Source of the DNA: Orlajensenia sp037404875
Lineage (GTDB): Bacteria; Actinomycetota; Actinomycetes; Actinomycetales; Microbacteriaceae
Assembly (NCBI RefSeq): GCF_037404875.1
Contig: NZ_JBBELO010000011.1
Coordinates: forward strand, 141,382-205,381
DNA: 64,000 nucleotides
Direction: 5' to 3'
Below the pieces are notes generated by a model. The model was not told where the DNA came from and did no database searches. It worked only from the letters and a program-made list of their open reading frames with translations. Below, one piece after another: positions 35,454 to 43,853 of this stretch. The position numbers and the translations under genes were made by a program. Each line of letters starts with the position of its first letter. The first letter of the stretch is position 1.

Positions 35454-36415
35454 CCGCAACACTCACCGACCGCTACGTCTACGCCGTCGGCCGCCGCGTT
35501 CCCAGCACCCAGCGCGAGGAACTCGAACGCGAGGTGCGCGCGCTGGTCGCCGACACCACCGACGCCAAGCGCGAAGAGGGCTCCGCCGACCCGGAGCGCG
35601 AGGCGATCATCGCGCTCGGCGATCCCGATCGCCTTGCCGCCACGTATACCGACCGACCGCTGCACCTGATCGGTCCCGCGCTCTTCCCCGATTACCGCCG
35701 GCTTCTGGTGATGCTCTACAGCATCGTGCTGCCGATCATCGTCGTGGTCATGTTCGTGGTGCAGCTGCTGGCGCGCGACAGCATCGGGGATGCGATCGGC
35801 CGCGCCATCGCGCTCACCATCCAGGTCGCCGTGCACCTCGGATTCTGGACGACCCTCGTCTTCGCCATCCTCGAGCGCCAGCCTCAGCATCGCAATGGCC
35901 GCGAGACGTGGACGCCCGAGATGCTGCCCAACCCGGATGCCCGCGACACCGGCGTCGGCGTCGCAGGCCTGGTGGGAAGCATCGTCTGGAGCGGCTTCGT
36001 GATCGCCGCGATCCTGTGGCAGCAACTCGCCTCTCCCATCCACAACGCGAGCGGCGATCCGATACCCGTCATCGACCCGCGCCTCTGGAGCTTCTGGTTG
36101 CCCGCACTCATCGTCGTCATGCTCGCGCAGGTGGCGCTCACGATCGCCGTCTACGCGCGCCGCCGCTGGACGTATGGCCTCACTGCCGTGCGCATCCTCA
36201 TCGACGTCGCCTTCTTCGCCCCCCTGGCGTGGCTCGCGCTGACCGGCGCGCTGCTGAACCCCGCCTTCTTCGCGGCGCTCGGCTGGCCGCAGGGGGCGGA
36301 TGCCGGCAGCTGGCTCGGGACCCTCATCGTCGCGATCGCCCTTCTCGCCATCGTCTACGACACCGTCGAGGCCCTCCGCGACGCCCGCAAGGCCCGCCTC
36401 GCCGGGGCGGTCTGA
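35450..36415 (+). CDS. Membrane protein with HAAS/permease-prefix-like N-terminus, coupled to padR
   Basis: 321 residues. The first 80 are cytoplasmic and charged (VPSTQREELEREVRALVADT, then IALGDPDRLAATY). They resemble the HAAS or DUF1700-type helical domain commonly encoded beside PadR regulators. About seven hydrophobic helices follow. The 4-nt overlap with padR makes co-expression near certain. The function is unknown; the family is thought to signal to or sequester the regulator, which is inference here. Confidence 0.75.
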   Translation: MTATLTDRYVYAVGRRVPSTQREELEREVRALVADTTDAKREEGSADPEREAIIALGDPDRLAATYTDRPLHLIGPALFPDYRRLLVMLYSIVLPIIVVVMFVVQLLARDSIGDAIGRAIALTIQVAVHLGFWTTLVFAILERQPQHRNGRETWTPEMLPNPDARDTGVGVAGLVGSIVWSGFVIAAILWQQLASPIHNASGDPIPVIDPRLWSFWLPALIVVMLAQVALTIAVYARRRWTYGLTAVRILIDVAFFAPLAWLALTGALLNPAFFAALGWPQGADAGSWLGTLIVAIALLAIVYDTVEALRDARKARLAGAV

Positions 36416-36435
36416 GCAGCATCCGGTCAGCGGGG

Positions 36436-36463
36436 GCGAGCCGTCGAAGCAACGACGGCTCGC
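36436..36463. terminator. Hairpin between convergent genes
   Basis: GCGAGCCGTCG and CGACGGCTCGC form a perfect 11-bp stem with a 6-nt loop, between the HAAS-like gene and the convergent SDR gene. There is no T-run directly after it. Confidence 0.6.
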
Positions 36464-36478
36464 TCCAGCGTCTCGCCC

Positions 36479-37270
36479 TTACTTGGGCTGCATCCGGATG
36501 GCCCCGTCGAGGCGAATGGTCTCGCCGTTGAGCAACGGGTTCTCGATGATGTGGCGGGCGAGCGCCGCGTACTCGGCCGCCGTCCCCATGCGCGAGGGAT
36601 GCGGGATCGACTCCTCGAGGGAGCGCTGCACCTCGGCGGGCATGCCGGCCATCATCGGAGTCTGCATGATGCCGGGTGCGATCGTGAGAACGCGGATGAG
36701 CAGCTTCGAGAGGTCGCGCGCGAGCGGCAGCGTCATGGCCGCGACGCCACCCTTCGAGGCGGCGTACGCCGCCTGGCCGATCTGACCGTCGAAGGCGGCG
36801 ACCGACGCTGTGTTGATGATCACGCCGCGCTCAGCCGTCGGCGGCACTCCGGGCAAATCCTGTTGTTCCACGGGCTCGGCGGCCGCCATGGCCGCCGCGG
36901 CCAGCCGGCTGACGTTGAAGGTTCCGATGAGGTTGATGCGGATGGTGCGCTCGAAGGCGTCCAGCGGGAGCGGGCCCTCGCGTCCGACCGTGCGGCCCGC
37001 CGTGGCGATGCCCGCGCAGTTGACGGCGATGCGCAGAGGACCGAACTCCTGCGCGGCGTCGATCGCCGCCTGCACCTGGTCGGGGTCGGTCACATCCGCC
37101 GGTACGAAGCGGGCTCCCTCGCCGAACTCCGCGGCCACCTGCTCACCCGGTGACGACGGCAGGTCGACGAGCACGACGCGTGCCCCCGCCGCGTGCAGAA
37201 CGGATGCGGTGCCGCGGCCGAGGCCCGACGCACCACCCGTGACGATCGCGCTCGATCCCTGGATCCTCAT
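36479..37270 (-). CDS. SDR-family 3-hydroxyacyl-CoA dehydrogenase-like protein
   Basis: 263 residues, classical short-chain dehydrogenase. The NAD-binding motif is TGGASGLGRG (about residues 12-21), then VNCAGIA, and the active site IINTASVAAF with YAASKGG (Tyr-x3-Lys). The long loop between strand 5 and the active site and the end LLNGETIRLDGAIRMQ match 17-beta-HSD type 10-like 3-hydroxyacyl-CoA dehydrogenases. It follows the thiolase gene by about 50 nt on the same strand, so a role in beta-oxidation or branched-chain acid breakdown is likely. Confidence 0.85.
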   Translation of the reverse strand: MRIQGSSAIVTGGASGLGRGTASVLHAAGARVVLVDLPSSPGEQVAAEFGEGARFVPADVTDPDQVQAAIDAAQEFGPLRIAVNCAGIATAGRTVGREGPLPLDAFERTIRINLIGTFNVSRLAAAAMAAAEPVEQQDLPGVPPTAERGVIINTASVAAFDGQIGQAAYAASKGGVAAMTLPLARDLSKLLIRVLTIAPGIMQTPMMAGMPAEVQRSLEESIPHPSRMGTAAEYAALARHIIENPLLNGETIRLDGAIRMQPK

Positions 37271-37320
37271 GCCTGTTCGTGCCCTTCCTCAGTCGTTCGA
37301 TGATGGTTCGGAGATGATGG

Positions 37321-38496
37321 TCAGAGTCGTTCGATGATGGCCGCATTGGCCATGCCGCCGCCCTCGCACATCGTCTGCAGCCCGTAGCGCCCGCCTCTGG
37401 CCTCGAGTTCGTTCACGAGTGTCGCCAGCAGTCGCGTGCCTGAGGAGCCCAGGGCGTGCCCGAGCGCGATCGCTCCCCCGCGCGGATTCAGTCGCTCGGG
37501 GTCGGCGCCCGTCTCGGCGAGCCAGAGCAGCGGAACCGAGGCGAATGCCTCATTCACCTCGTACGCGTCGAGGTCGTCGATGCTCAGTCCGCTGCGCTGA
37601 AGGATGCGCTGGGTGGCCGGCACGACGCCGGTGAGCATCAGGATGGGGTCGCTTCCCGTGACAGCGAAGGAATGGAACCGGGCCCGGGGGCGTAGGCCGA
37701 GGCTTTCCGCGCGCTCTGCGCTCATGATGAGCGCTGCAGAGGCTCCGTCGGTGAGAGGCGACGAGTTGCCCGGGGTGATGCGCCAGCCGATCTCGGGAAA
37801 GCGCTCCGCCAGCGCGGCGTCGTAGAAGGCGGGCTTGAGGCCGGCGAGGCCTTCGGCCGTCGTCGCCTCCCGCACCGTCTCGTCGCGCTCGGCCGACACG
37901 CCGCCTACCGCGACGCGCTCGGCGTTGAAGGCGCCCGCCTGGGATGCCACCGCGGCTCGCCGATGCGAATCGGCGGCGTAGGCGTCGAGTGCCTCGCGCT
38001 CGAACCCGTTCCGCGCCGCGATGAGTTCGGCCGCGATGCCCTGGCTCACGAGACCGTCGGGGTAGCGCCGACGGATGCCCTCGCCGTTCCGCGACGCGCC
38101 CGCAAGTGAAGATCCGAGGGGCACGCGGCTCATCGACTCCACGCCGCAGGCGATGACGACGTCGTAGGCTCCGGCGATCACGCCCTGGGCAGCGAAGGCC
38201 GCAGCCTGTTGGCTCGACCCGCACTGCCGGTCGATCGTGACCCCGGGAATGCTCTCGGGAAACCCGGCCGCAAGCACGGCGTTGCGCACGGTGTTGTAGC
38301 TCTGCTCGCCGATCTGGCTGACGCATCCGCCGATCACGTCGTCGATGAGCTCCGGATCCAGGTCGGAGCGCTCGACCAGCTGCCGCAGCACGTCGGCCAG
38401 CAGGTCGACGGGATGCACGTGCGAGAGCATTCCGCCCGGCTTTCCACGACCGCTGGGGGTGCGGATGGCATCGACGATGACCGCGTCGCGCGTCAT
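37321..38496 (-). CDS. Acetyl-CoA C-acyltransferase (thiolase)
   Basis: 391 residues. The acyl-carrying cysteine lies in TIDRQCGSSQQAA (about residue 90). The second domain has YEVNEAFASVPL, and the catalytic pair lies in GGAIALGHALGSSGTRL and QTMCEGGGMANA. All active-site residues are present, so it is a working thiolase of either acetyl- or 3-ketoacyl-CoA specificity. It starts 3 nt after the aldehyde dehydrogenase stop, so the two are co-transcribed, with the SDR downstream. Confidence 0.92.
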   Translation of the reverse strand: MTRDAVIVDAIRTPSGRGKPGGMLSHVHPVDLLADVLRQLVERSDLDPELIDDVIGGCVSQIGEQSYNTVRNAVLAAGFPESIPGVTIDRQCGSSQQAAAFAAQGVIAGAYDVVIACGVESMSRVPLGSSLAGASRNGEGIRRRYPDGLVSQGIAAELIAARNGFEREALDAYAADSHRRAAVASQAGAFNAERVAVGGVSAERDETVREATTAEGLAGLKPAFYDAALAERFPEIGWRITPGNSSPLTDGASAALIMSAERAESLGLRPRARFHSFAVTGSDPILMLTGVVPATQRILQRSGLSIDDLDAYEVNEAFASVPLLWLAETGADPERLNPRGGAIALGHALGSSGTRLLATLVNELEARGGRYGLQTMCEGGGMANAAIIERL

Positions 38497-38499
38497 GGC

Positions 38500-39972
38500 T
38501 CAGGCGAACGGGTTCGGGGTGAGCGTGTACTTGGTGTTGAGGTACTCATGGATGCCCTCGAATCCGCCCTCGCGACCGATCCCCGACTGCTTCACACCGC
38601 CGAAGGGAGCCGCCGCGTTCGAGATGACGCCCATGTTCAGGCCCATCATGCCGGTCTGCAGGCGCTCGATCATGCGCTGCCCACGGGCCAGGTCACGCGT
38701 GTAGACGTAGGCGACCAGACCGAACTCGGTGTCGTTCGCGATGCGCACCGCGTCGTCCTCGGTCGAGAATCGCACGATCGAGACGACGGGTCCGAAGATC
38801 TCCTGGCGCAGGATGTCGCTGCCGGGCACGACGTCGGTGACCACGGTCGGCTCGTAGAAGGTTCCCTCCCCCTCGATGCGATTGCCGCCGGTGGTCAGCG
38901 TCGCTCCGCGTTCGACGGCATCCTTCACGAGGGCGTCGGCCTTGTCGATGGCGTCGTCGTCGATGAGGGGTCCGATCTGCACGCCCTCCTCCGTTCCGCG
39001 GCCGATGCGCATGGCCTTCACCTTGTCGGTGATGCGCTCGGCGAACGCGTCGGCAACCGACTCGTGCACGATGAAGCGGTTGGCCGCGGTGCAGGCCTGG
39101 CCGATGTTGCGGAACTTCGCCAGCAGCGCTCCTTCGACGGCCGCGTCGAGATCGGCGTCGTCGAAGATGACGAACGGAGCGTTGCCGCCGAGTTCCATCG
39201 AGGTGCGCAGCACGTTCTCGGATGCCTGCTGCAGCAGCATGCGGCCGACCTCGGTCGAGCCGGTGAACGAGAGCTTGCGCAGGCGCGAGTCGCTGATGAT
39301 CGGCCCGGAGACGGCCGACGACGACGAGCTCGTGACGACGTTGACGACGCCCTTGGGCAGGCCCGCCTGCTCGAGCAACTGCAGGACGAACATGGTGGTG
39401 AGGGGGGTGAGCTGCGCGGGCTTCACCACGACGGTGCATCCTGCGGCGAGCGCCGGCCCGATCTTGCGGGTGGCCATCGCGAGCGGGAAGTTCCACGGGG
39501 TGATGAAGTAGCACGGGCCCACCGGATGCTGGGAGACGATCATGCGCCCGGTGCCCTCGGGGTTCACGCCGTAGCGGCCGTGGATGCGCACCGCCTCCTC
39601 GCTGAACCAGCGCAGGAACTCGCCGCCGTAGGTCACCTCTCCCAGCGACTCCGTGAGCGGCTTTCCCATCTCGAGCGTCATGAGCAGGGCGACATCGCGC
39701 TTGCGCTCCTGAAGGGTGTCGAACGCGCGGCGCAGGATCTCGCCGCGCTCACGCGGAGCCGTGTTCGCCCAATCGTCCTGGGCAGCGACCGCGGCATCCA
39801 GGGCGCGCACGGCATCTTCGGGAGACGCATCCGCCACCGAGACGAGCACGGCGCCCGTTGCAGGGTCACGCACATCGAAGGTCTTGCCACCCTCGGCGTC
39901 CACCCACTCGCCGCCGATGAAGAGCTGTGTCGGCACGGCCGCCAACAGTTCGGTCTCCGTCAGATCAGCCAT
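38500..39972 (-). CDS. gabD: NAD(P)-dependent aldehyde dehydrogenase, succinate-semialdehyde type
   Basis: 490 residues, a normal ALDH length. ITPWNFPLAMATRKIGPALA is the typical segment of succinate-semialdehyde dehydrogenases. The glutamate lies in MELGGNAPFVIFDDAD and the catalytic cysteine in NIGQACTAANRF (about residue 286). IFGPVVSIVRF and the terminal GREGGFEGIHEYL are also present. AGGAGG lies 7 nt before ATG 39972. It could oxidise succinate semialdehyde made by the GABA-type transaminase about 9 kb away, but broader specificity is common. Confidence 0.87.
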   Translation of the reverse strand: MADLTETELLAAVPTQLFIGGEWVDAEGGKTFDVRDPATGAVLVSVADASPEDAVRALDAAVAAQDDWANTAPRERGEILRRAFDTLQERKRDVALLMTLEMGKPLTESLGEVTYGGEFLRWFSEEAVRIHGRYGVNPEGTGRMIVSQHPVGPCYFITPWNFPLAMATRKIGPALAAGCTVVVKPAQLTPLTTMFVLQLLEQAGLPKGVVNVVTSSSSSAVSGPIISDSRLRKLSFTGSTEVGRMLLQQASENVLRTSMELGGNAPFVIFDDADLDAAVEGALLAKFRNIGQACTAANRFIVHESVADAFAERITDKVKAMRIGRGTEEGVQIGPLIDDDAIDKADALVKDAVERGATLTTGGNRIEGEGTFYEPTVVTDVVPGSDILRQEIFGPVVSIVRFSTEDDAVRIANDTEFGLVAYVYTRDLARGQRMIERLQTGMMGLNMGVISNAAAPFGGVKQSGIGREGGFEGIHEYLNTKYTLTPNPFA

Positions 39973-40089
39973 GTCCTGCCTCCTCGCACGTGGGTCTTCT
40001 TCGAGACTAGTCCGCGTCGGCGACGCATCGATTCGGGCTCCGTCTGAGGCTCCAGACACGCTACGGTCGTCGAGGACGGAAGGAATCCC

Positions 40090-40398
40090 ATGGCCCGCAC
40101 AGTGCAATTGCGTCGGTACGAACTGAAGCCCGCCCTCGTCGAGGAGTTCCTGGAGTGGTGGCCCAGCACGCTCGTTCCCGCGCGCGAGGCGCTCGGGTTC
40201 CAGGTCGAGTTCGGCTACTTCAACGCCGCCACGAACGAGTTCACGTGGGCCGTCAGCGTCGACGGCGACGCGGCCGAGTTCGAACGCATCGAGCAGGCCT
40301 ACCTCGCGTCGCCCGAGCGGGAGGCCGCGTTCGCCGGGCGTGGTCCATGGACGGACGTCTCCGACATCTCCCTGGTGACGCCACTCGACTGGCATTGA
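40090..40398 (+). CDS. NIPSNAP-family protein
   Basis: 102 residues with the ferredoxin-like dimeric alpha/beta-barrel pattern: QLRRYELKPALVEEFLEWW, LGFQVEFGYFNAATNEFTWA, then YLASPEREAAFAG. This matches NIPSNAP proteins, small putative enzymes or vesicle-linked proteins of unknown role in bacteria. GGAAGGA is placed 5-6 nt before the ATG. It diverges from the aldehyde dehydrogenase operon. Confidence 0.8.
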   Translation: MARTVQLRRYELKPALVEEFLEWWPSTLVPAREALGFQVEFGYFNAATNEFTWAVSVDGDAAEFERIEQAYLASPEREAAFAGRGPWTDVSDISLVTPLDWH

Positions 40399-40434
40399 GG
40401 ACCGGAGCTACCGCAAACGCCTCGAACCCTTCGG

Positions 40435-40465
40435 GAATGCAACGGCTCGTGAGGGCCTTGCATTC
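40435..40465. promoter_or_regulatory. Inverted repeat abutting the start codon of the DHA2 exporter
   Basis: GAATGCAA (40435-40442) and TTGCATTC (40458-40465) are perfect 8-bp arms with a 15-nt spacer that contains the only Shine-Dalgarno-like GAGGG. The right arm touches the ATG at 40466. It could be an operator for a repressor or an RNA hairpin that hides the ribosome site. Confidence 0.5.
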
Positions 40466-41905
40466 ATGGTGAGCGCACCACAGGCATCCGTCGGTTTCCG
40501 GTCCGAGAGAGGGCCGGTGCTCATCGCACTGATGCTCTCGACGGGGCTGATCGCCATCGATGCGACCATTCTCGCCACGGCGGTGCCCTCGGTCGTGAAA
40601 GACCTCGGCAGCTTCGACCAGTTCCCCTGGCTGTTCTCGGTATACCTGCTCGCTCAGGCCGTCTCGGTTCCGATCTACTCCAAGCTCGCCGACACCGTCG
40701 GCCGCAAGCCGATCATCCTCGTGGGCGTCGGCCTCTTCCTTCTCGGTTCCATCCTGTGCGGGTTCGCGTGGAGCATGCCCGCCCTCATCGCCTTCCGCGC
40801 CGTGCAGGGTCTTGGAGCCGGCGCCGTCGCGCCCATGTCGATGACCATCGTCGGCGACATCTACACGGTGGCGGAGCGCGCCAAGGTGCAGGGCTACATC
40901 GCCTCGGTCTGGGCGGTCGCATCCGTCGTCGGCCCCGCGCTCGGCGGCGTGTTCTCGCAGTTCGTCTCGTGGCGCTGGATCTTCCTGGTCAACATCCCCC
41001 TCTGTCTGGTGGCCGGCTGGATGCTGCTGAGCGCGTTCCACGAGTCCGTCACTCCACGGCGGCACCGCGTCGACTACGCGGGTGCGATCCTGCTCACGGT
41101 AGGCCTCACCCTCGCCATCCTCGGTGTGCTCGAGGGCGGCAACGCCTGGGCGTGGGGCTCGTGGCAGAGCATCGCGTGCTTCGGTGTCGGCGCGCTCGCA
41201 CTTCTCGCCTTCACGCTCGTCGAACGCCGGGCTGCTGAGCCGATCCTCGACTTGTCCCTCTTCGGTCGCCGGCTGATCACCACGACGACGCTCATCTCGA
41301 TCGGCGTCGGCGCCATCCTCATCGGAGTGACCTCCTACATCCCGACCTACCTCGAGAAGGCGATCGGTGTCGTTCCGCTCGTCTCGGGCGCCGCCGTCGC
41401 CGCCATCACCCTCGGCTGGCCGCTCTCGGCATCGCAGGCCGGAAGGCTCTACCTGCGTTTCGGCTTCCGGCGCACCATCGTCATCGGCGGCATCATCACC
41501 CTCGTCGGCAGCCTCGGGCTAAGCCTGATCGCTCCCTATCCGAGCCCCATCTCGATCGCCGGAGTCGCGTTCGTGATCGGCTTCGGACTGGGCTGGGTCG
41601 CGGCACCGAGCCTCATCGCTGCGCAGTCCTCGGTCGACTGGGGGGAGCGCGGCGTCGTCACGGGCATGAACGCCTTCGCACGGTCGGCCGGCAGCGCTGT
41701 CGGCGTGGCCGTGTTCGGTGCGATCGCCAATGGCATCATCGCCTCGGGAAAGGGACCGCACGATCCCGCGACGGTGGAGGCAGCATCCGGTGCCGTCTTC
41801 ATCGCCGTCGCCGTCACGGCGGTTCTCACCCTGATCGCCGCCGCGGCCATGCCGGCCTCCCGCGTGGAAGACGTGGAGTTCGTCGCCGCCCCCGCCACCG
41901 ACTGA
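40466..41905 (+). CDS. MFS drug exporter, DHA2 (EmrB/QacA) family
   Basis: 479 residues with about 14 hydrophobic helices. STGLIAIDATILATAVPSV is the first-helix motif D1 of 14-TM exporters. KLADTVGRKPII is the loop 2-3 motif A, and FRAVQGLGAGAVAPMSM with SVVGPALGGVFSQFVSWRW is motif C, the antiporter signature. The family moves drugs and amphiphilic compounds out using the proton gradient; the actual substrate is unknown. An inverted repeat overlaps the ribosome site. Confidence 0.9.
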   Translation: MVSAPQASVGFRSERGPVLIALMLSTGLIAIDATILATAVPSVVKDLGSFDQFPWLFSVYLLAQAVSVPIYSKLADTVGRKPIILVGVGLFLLGSILCGFAWSMPALIAFRAVQGLGAGAVAPMSMTIVGDIYTVAERAKVQGYIASVWAVASVVGPALGGVFSQFVSWRWIFLVNIPLCLVAGWMLLSAFHESVTPRRHRVDYAGAILLTVGLTLAILGVLEGGNAWAWGSWQSIACFGVGALALLAFTLVERRAAEPILDLSLFGRRLITTTTLISIGVGAILIGVTSYIPTYLEKAIGVVPLVSGAAVAAITLGWPLSASQAGRLYLRFGFRRTIVIGGIITLVGSLGLSLIAPYPSPISIAGVAFVIGFGLGWVAAPSLIAAQSSVDWGERGVVTGMNAFARSAGSAVGVAVFGAIANGIIASGKGPHDPATVEAASGAVFIAVAVTAVLTLIAAAAMPASRVEDVEFVAAPATD

Positions 41906-41949
41906 ACAAGGGCTGGCGTGCTGAGGCGCGCGGGCGGTAGACAGAGCGT

Positions 41950-43038
41950 GTGTCGGAAACAGCACGCAACGCTCCCGGCCCGCGACTCGCGGGCGGGTTG
42001 CTGATCGCCTTCAGCATCCTCGTGGGCGTCGCGGCGGGCTGGCTCATCTCGCTGGCACCGTGGGCCATCCTGGCAGCTCTTCTGCTCACGCTCTCAACGG
42101 TGGGAATGGGTGTCGGCGTGCTGTGGACGCTTCGCCCCAGTTGGTCCGAGAAGACGTGGCCGCCGAGTGGGCCGGATCGACCGGCGGACGTGCGAGCACG
42201 TCGCAGCCTTCGGGCTCTCGGGATCGTCCTGCTTGCACCACTGCCCGTTTTGGTCGCGGGACTGGGCTGGTCCATCGCCGTCCATTCCTTCAGCTGGCAG
42301 CGGGAACCGCTGCTCGCGCTCTTCGTGCTCGCATACGCAACGGCGGGAGTGTGGCTTCTCCGCCTGTCCAGGGTGGACCGGAACGCAATCGCTCCACACG
42401 ACTCCTACGCGCAACGCCCCGCAGACGGCGCGCGACCGCACGACAGGGAGGGGTGGCGGCGCCTCGGCGGGCCGCTGAAAGGGAACGCCGTGACCGCCGC
42501 TAGCGCGCCCTCCGTCATCGTGTTTCTGGTCGTCCCGGTCGAATTGCTCCTCATCCTCGACGACGTGCCCGGGGGCATCGCCATCTGGATCGCCATCGTG
42601 GCCGTCGGCGCCGTCATCGGGCTGGTGATCTTGCGTCGATACCGTGCGCCGGTTGACGTCAACCTTGCCGACGAGCTCATCCGCATCGGAGGGAAAACGA
42701 TGTCATGGGCAGACCTGACCCGGGCCGAACTGCTCGCCTACCCTCCGTGGGAAGGATCCCCCCGAACTCTGGTTCTCACTCTCGGTGACCACACCACCCT
42801 GCGAGGGAGGGTCGTTCTGCGGCGCAGGGAACACCTCGAACTCAGCGAAGAAGAGACCCAGCTGGCCCTCCGCGTCATCGACGCGTCTGCCATCGAACTA
42901 CCTCGTGACAAGGACGACCCGCGGGGGCGCTTCTCCCGACAGCTCCACCCCAGCAGCCTCACCAAAGCCGAGGCGTCAGCACTCATTTTGCGGCCACCCG
43001 CAATGGATGAGAACCTGCCCATCGGGACGAACCGATAA
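41950..43038 (+). CDS. Unrecognised membrane protein with a C-terminal soluble domain
   Basis: 362 residues. Two N-terminal hydrophobic helices (about residues 12-55), two more around 85-130 and a third pair around 190-230 surround charged loops. The last 130 residues are soluble; LADELIRIGGKTMSWADLTR with LVLTLGDHTTLRGRVVLR looks like a PH-type beta sandwich. I recognise no family. The GTG start is preceded by a TAGACA box 6 nt upstream (weak leaderless pattern). It stands at the left edge of an accessory stretch. Confidence 0.6.
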   Translation: MSETARNAPGPRLAGGLLIAFSILVGVAAGWLISLAPWAILAALLLTLSTVGMGVGVLWTLRPSWSEKTWPPSGPDRPADVRARRSLRALGIVLLAPLPVLVAGLGWSIAVHSFSWQREPLLALFVLAYATAGVWLLRLSRVDRNAIAPHDSYAQRPADGARPHDREGWRRLGGPLKGNAVTAASAPSVIVFLVVPVELLLILDDVPGGIAIWIAIVAVGAVIGLVILRRYRAPVDVNLADELIRIGGKTMSWADLTRAELLAYPPWEGSPRTLVLTLGDHTTLRGRVVLRRREHLELSEEETQLALRVIDASAIELPRDKDDPRGRFSRQLHPSSLTKAEASALILRPPAMDENLPIGTNR

Positions 43039-43318
43039 GCACCCGGGTCGCCGATCGCATCGGGTAAGCGGCACCGCCTCCGGAATTCTGCACCTCTGTC
43101 GCTGCGAGGTGATGTCAGATGTAGTGACGCCAACCGTGAGCGCTCAGTGTCTGGGGTCACTGGCACCGTGTCTTATAGCGCATCGAATCCAATGTAGGGC
43201 GACGCGCCTGCAAGGCAGAGCCACCATCCTCACCTTCATCAATTTGCTGGCCGTGTCGATCTGCGGCGAGCGCCGTTCGTCGTACATGCAGATGCCACCT
43301 CCAGAGGTAAGGACTGTT

Positions 43319-43528
43319 ATGAAAAGCGCGATCGACCCGTCACCGACCGGCATCGGCGAACGCAGGAAGCAGACCCCCGACCGAATCGAAGGCGTCGTCG
43401 GGATTTGGATTGTGCAGAAGTATCCCGTGCAGCCGAACAGCATCCAGAGCCGGCTCGCAACGGATGCGGGAATCGAACGAGACGATATGGGTGGGCCGTC
43501 GCGGGGGCGGCGGAGACCATCGCCGTGA
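43319..43528 (+). CDS. Possible small protein, unknown
   Basis: 69 codons from ATG with a good ribosome site (AGAGGTAAGGA, 6 nt before). The product (MKSAIDPSPTGIGERRKQTP and on) is hydrophilic and basic at the end (GRRRPSP), with no domain I know. Codon bias is weaker than in neighbouring genes. It may be a gene remnant. Confidence 0.3.
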   Translation: MKSAIDPSPTGIGERRKQTPDRIEGVVGIWIVQKYPVQPNSIQSRLATDAGIERDDMGGPSRGRRRPSP

Positions 43529-43600
43529 GGGATCCTTGCGCGGGCGGCCGCAATGATCCCTGCCGTCGTGCGCACAAGACCGCACCTTCCCGCCGAGGTC

Positions 43601-43636
43601 GTTATACAATGAGTTATATAGAAGCCAAGGAGGGGT
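43601..43636 (+). promoter_or_regulatory. vapB promoter/operator region
   Basis: GTTATA occurs at 43601-43606 and 43613-43618, 12 bp apart, in the only strongly AT-rich patch here. TACAAT (43605-43610) can act as the -10. AAGGAGGGG is the ribosome site 3-8 nt before the ATG. The repeated half-site is where a VapB/VapC complex could bind. Confidence 0.55.
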
Positions 43637-43637
43637 C

Positions 43638-43853
43638 ATGCCCGTCACCTCAATCGACATCGATCAGGACGAGCTCAGGCAGGCCAAGAAACTAACTGGC
43701 GCGAAGTCGAATCGCGAAACGGTCGATCTCGCCCTCCGGACCTTGATCGCGGTTCGCCGCCAACCGTCCGCCGTTGAACAAATCATTGGTCGCGACTTCG
43801 AGCCAGACCAGATAGACGCGCCAACCATCACCCCCGCCGCTGTGCCGGCGTGA
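43638..43853 (+). CDS. vapB: Type II antitoxin, VapB family
   Basis: 71 residues. The N-terminus (MPVTSIDIDQDELRQAKKLT) and SNRETVDLALRTLIAV form a ribbon-helix-helix DNA-binding domain. The proline-rich C-terminus (EPDQIDAPTITPAAVPA) would wrap the toxin. It is strictly coupled to vapC by a 4-nt overlap. The class assignment rests on the fold and on the partner. Confidence 0.88.
   Translation: MPVTSIDIDQDELRQAKKLTGAKSNRETVDLALRTLIAVRRQPSAVEQIIGRDFEPDQIDAPTITPAAVPA

Larger units (their letters stand above)
43039..43637. other. Gene-poor stretch between the membrane protein and vapBC
   Basis: About 600 bases with lower GC and poor coding bias. Apart from a possible 69-codon ORF on the plus strand and the vapB promoter at the right end, I see no gene, RNA or insertion-sequence end. 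It may hold decayed coding DNA. Confidence 0.5.

Noticed and set aside
43465..43500. GGGAATCGAAC, like the reverse of a tRNA T-loop
   Set aside because: No acceptor stem, anticodon arm or CCA-compatible end can be built around it. It lies inside a possible small ORF.
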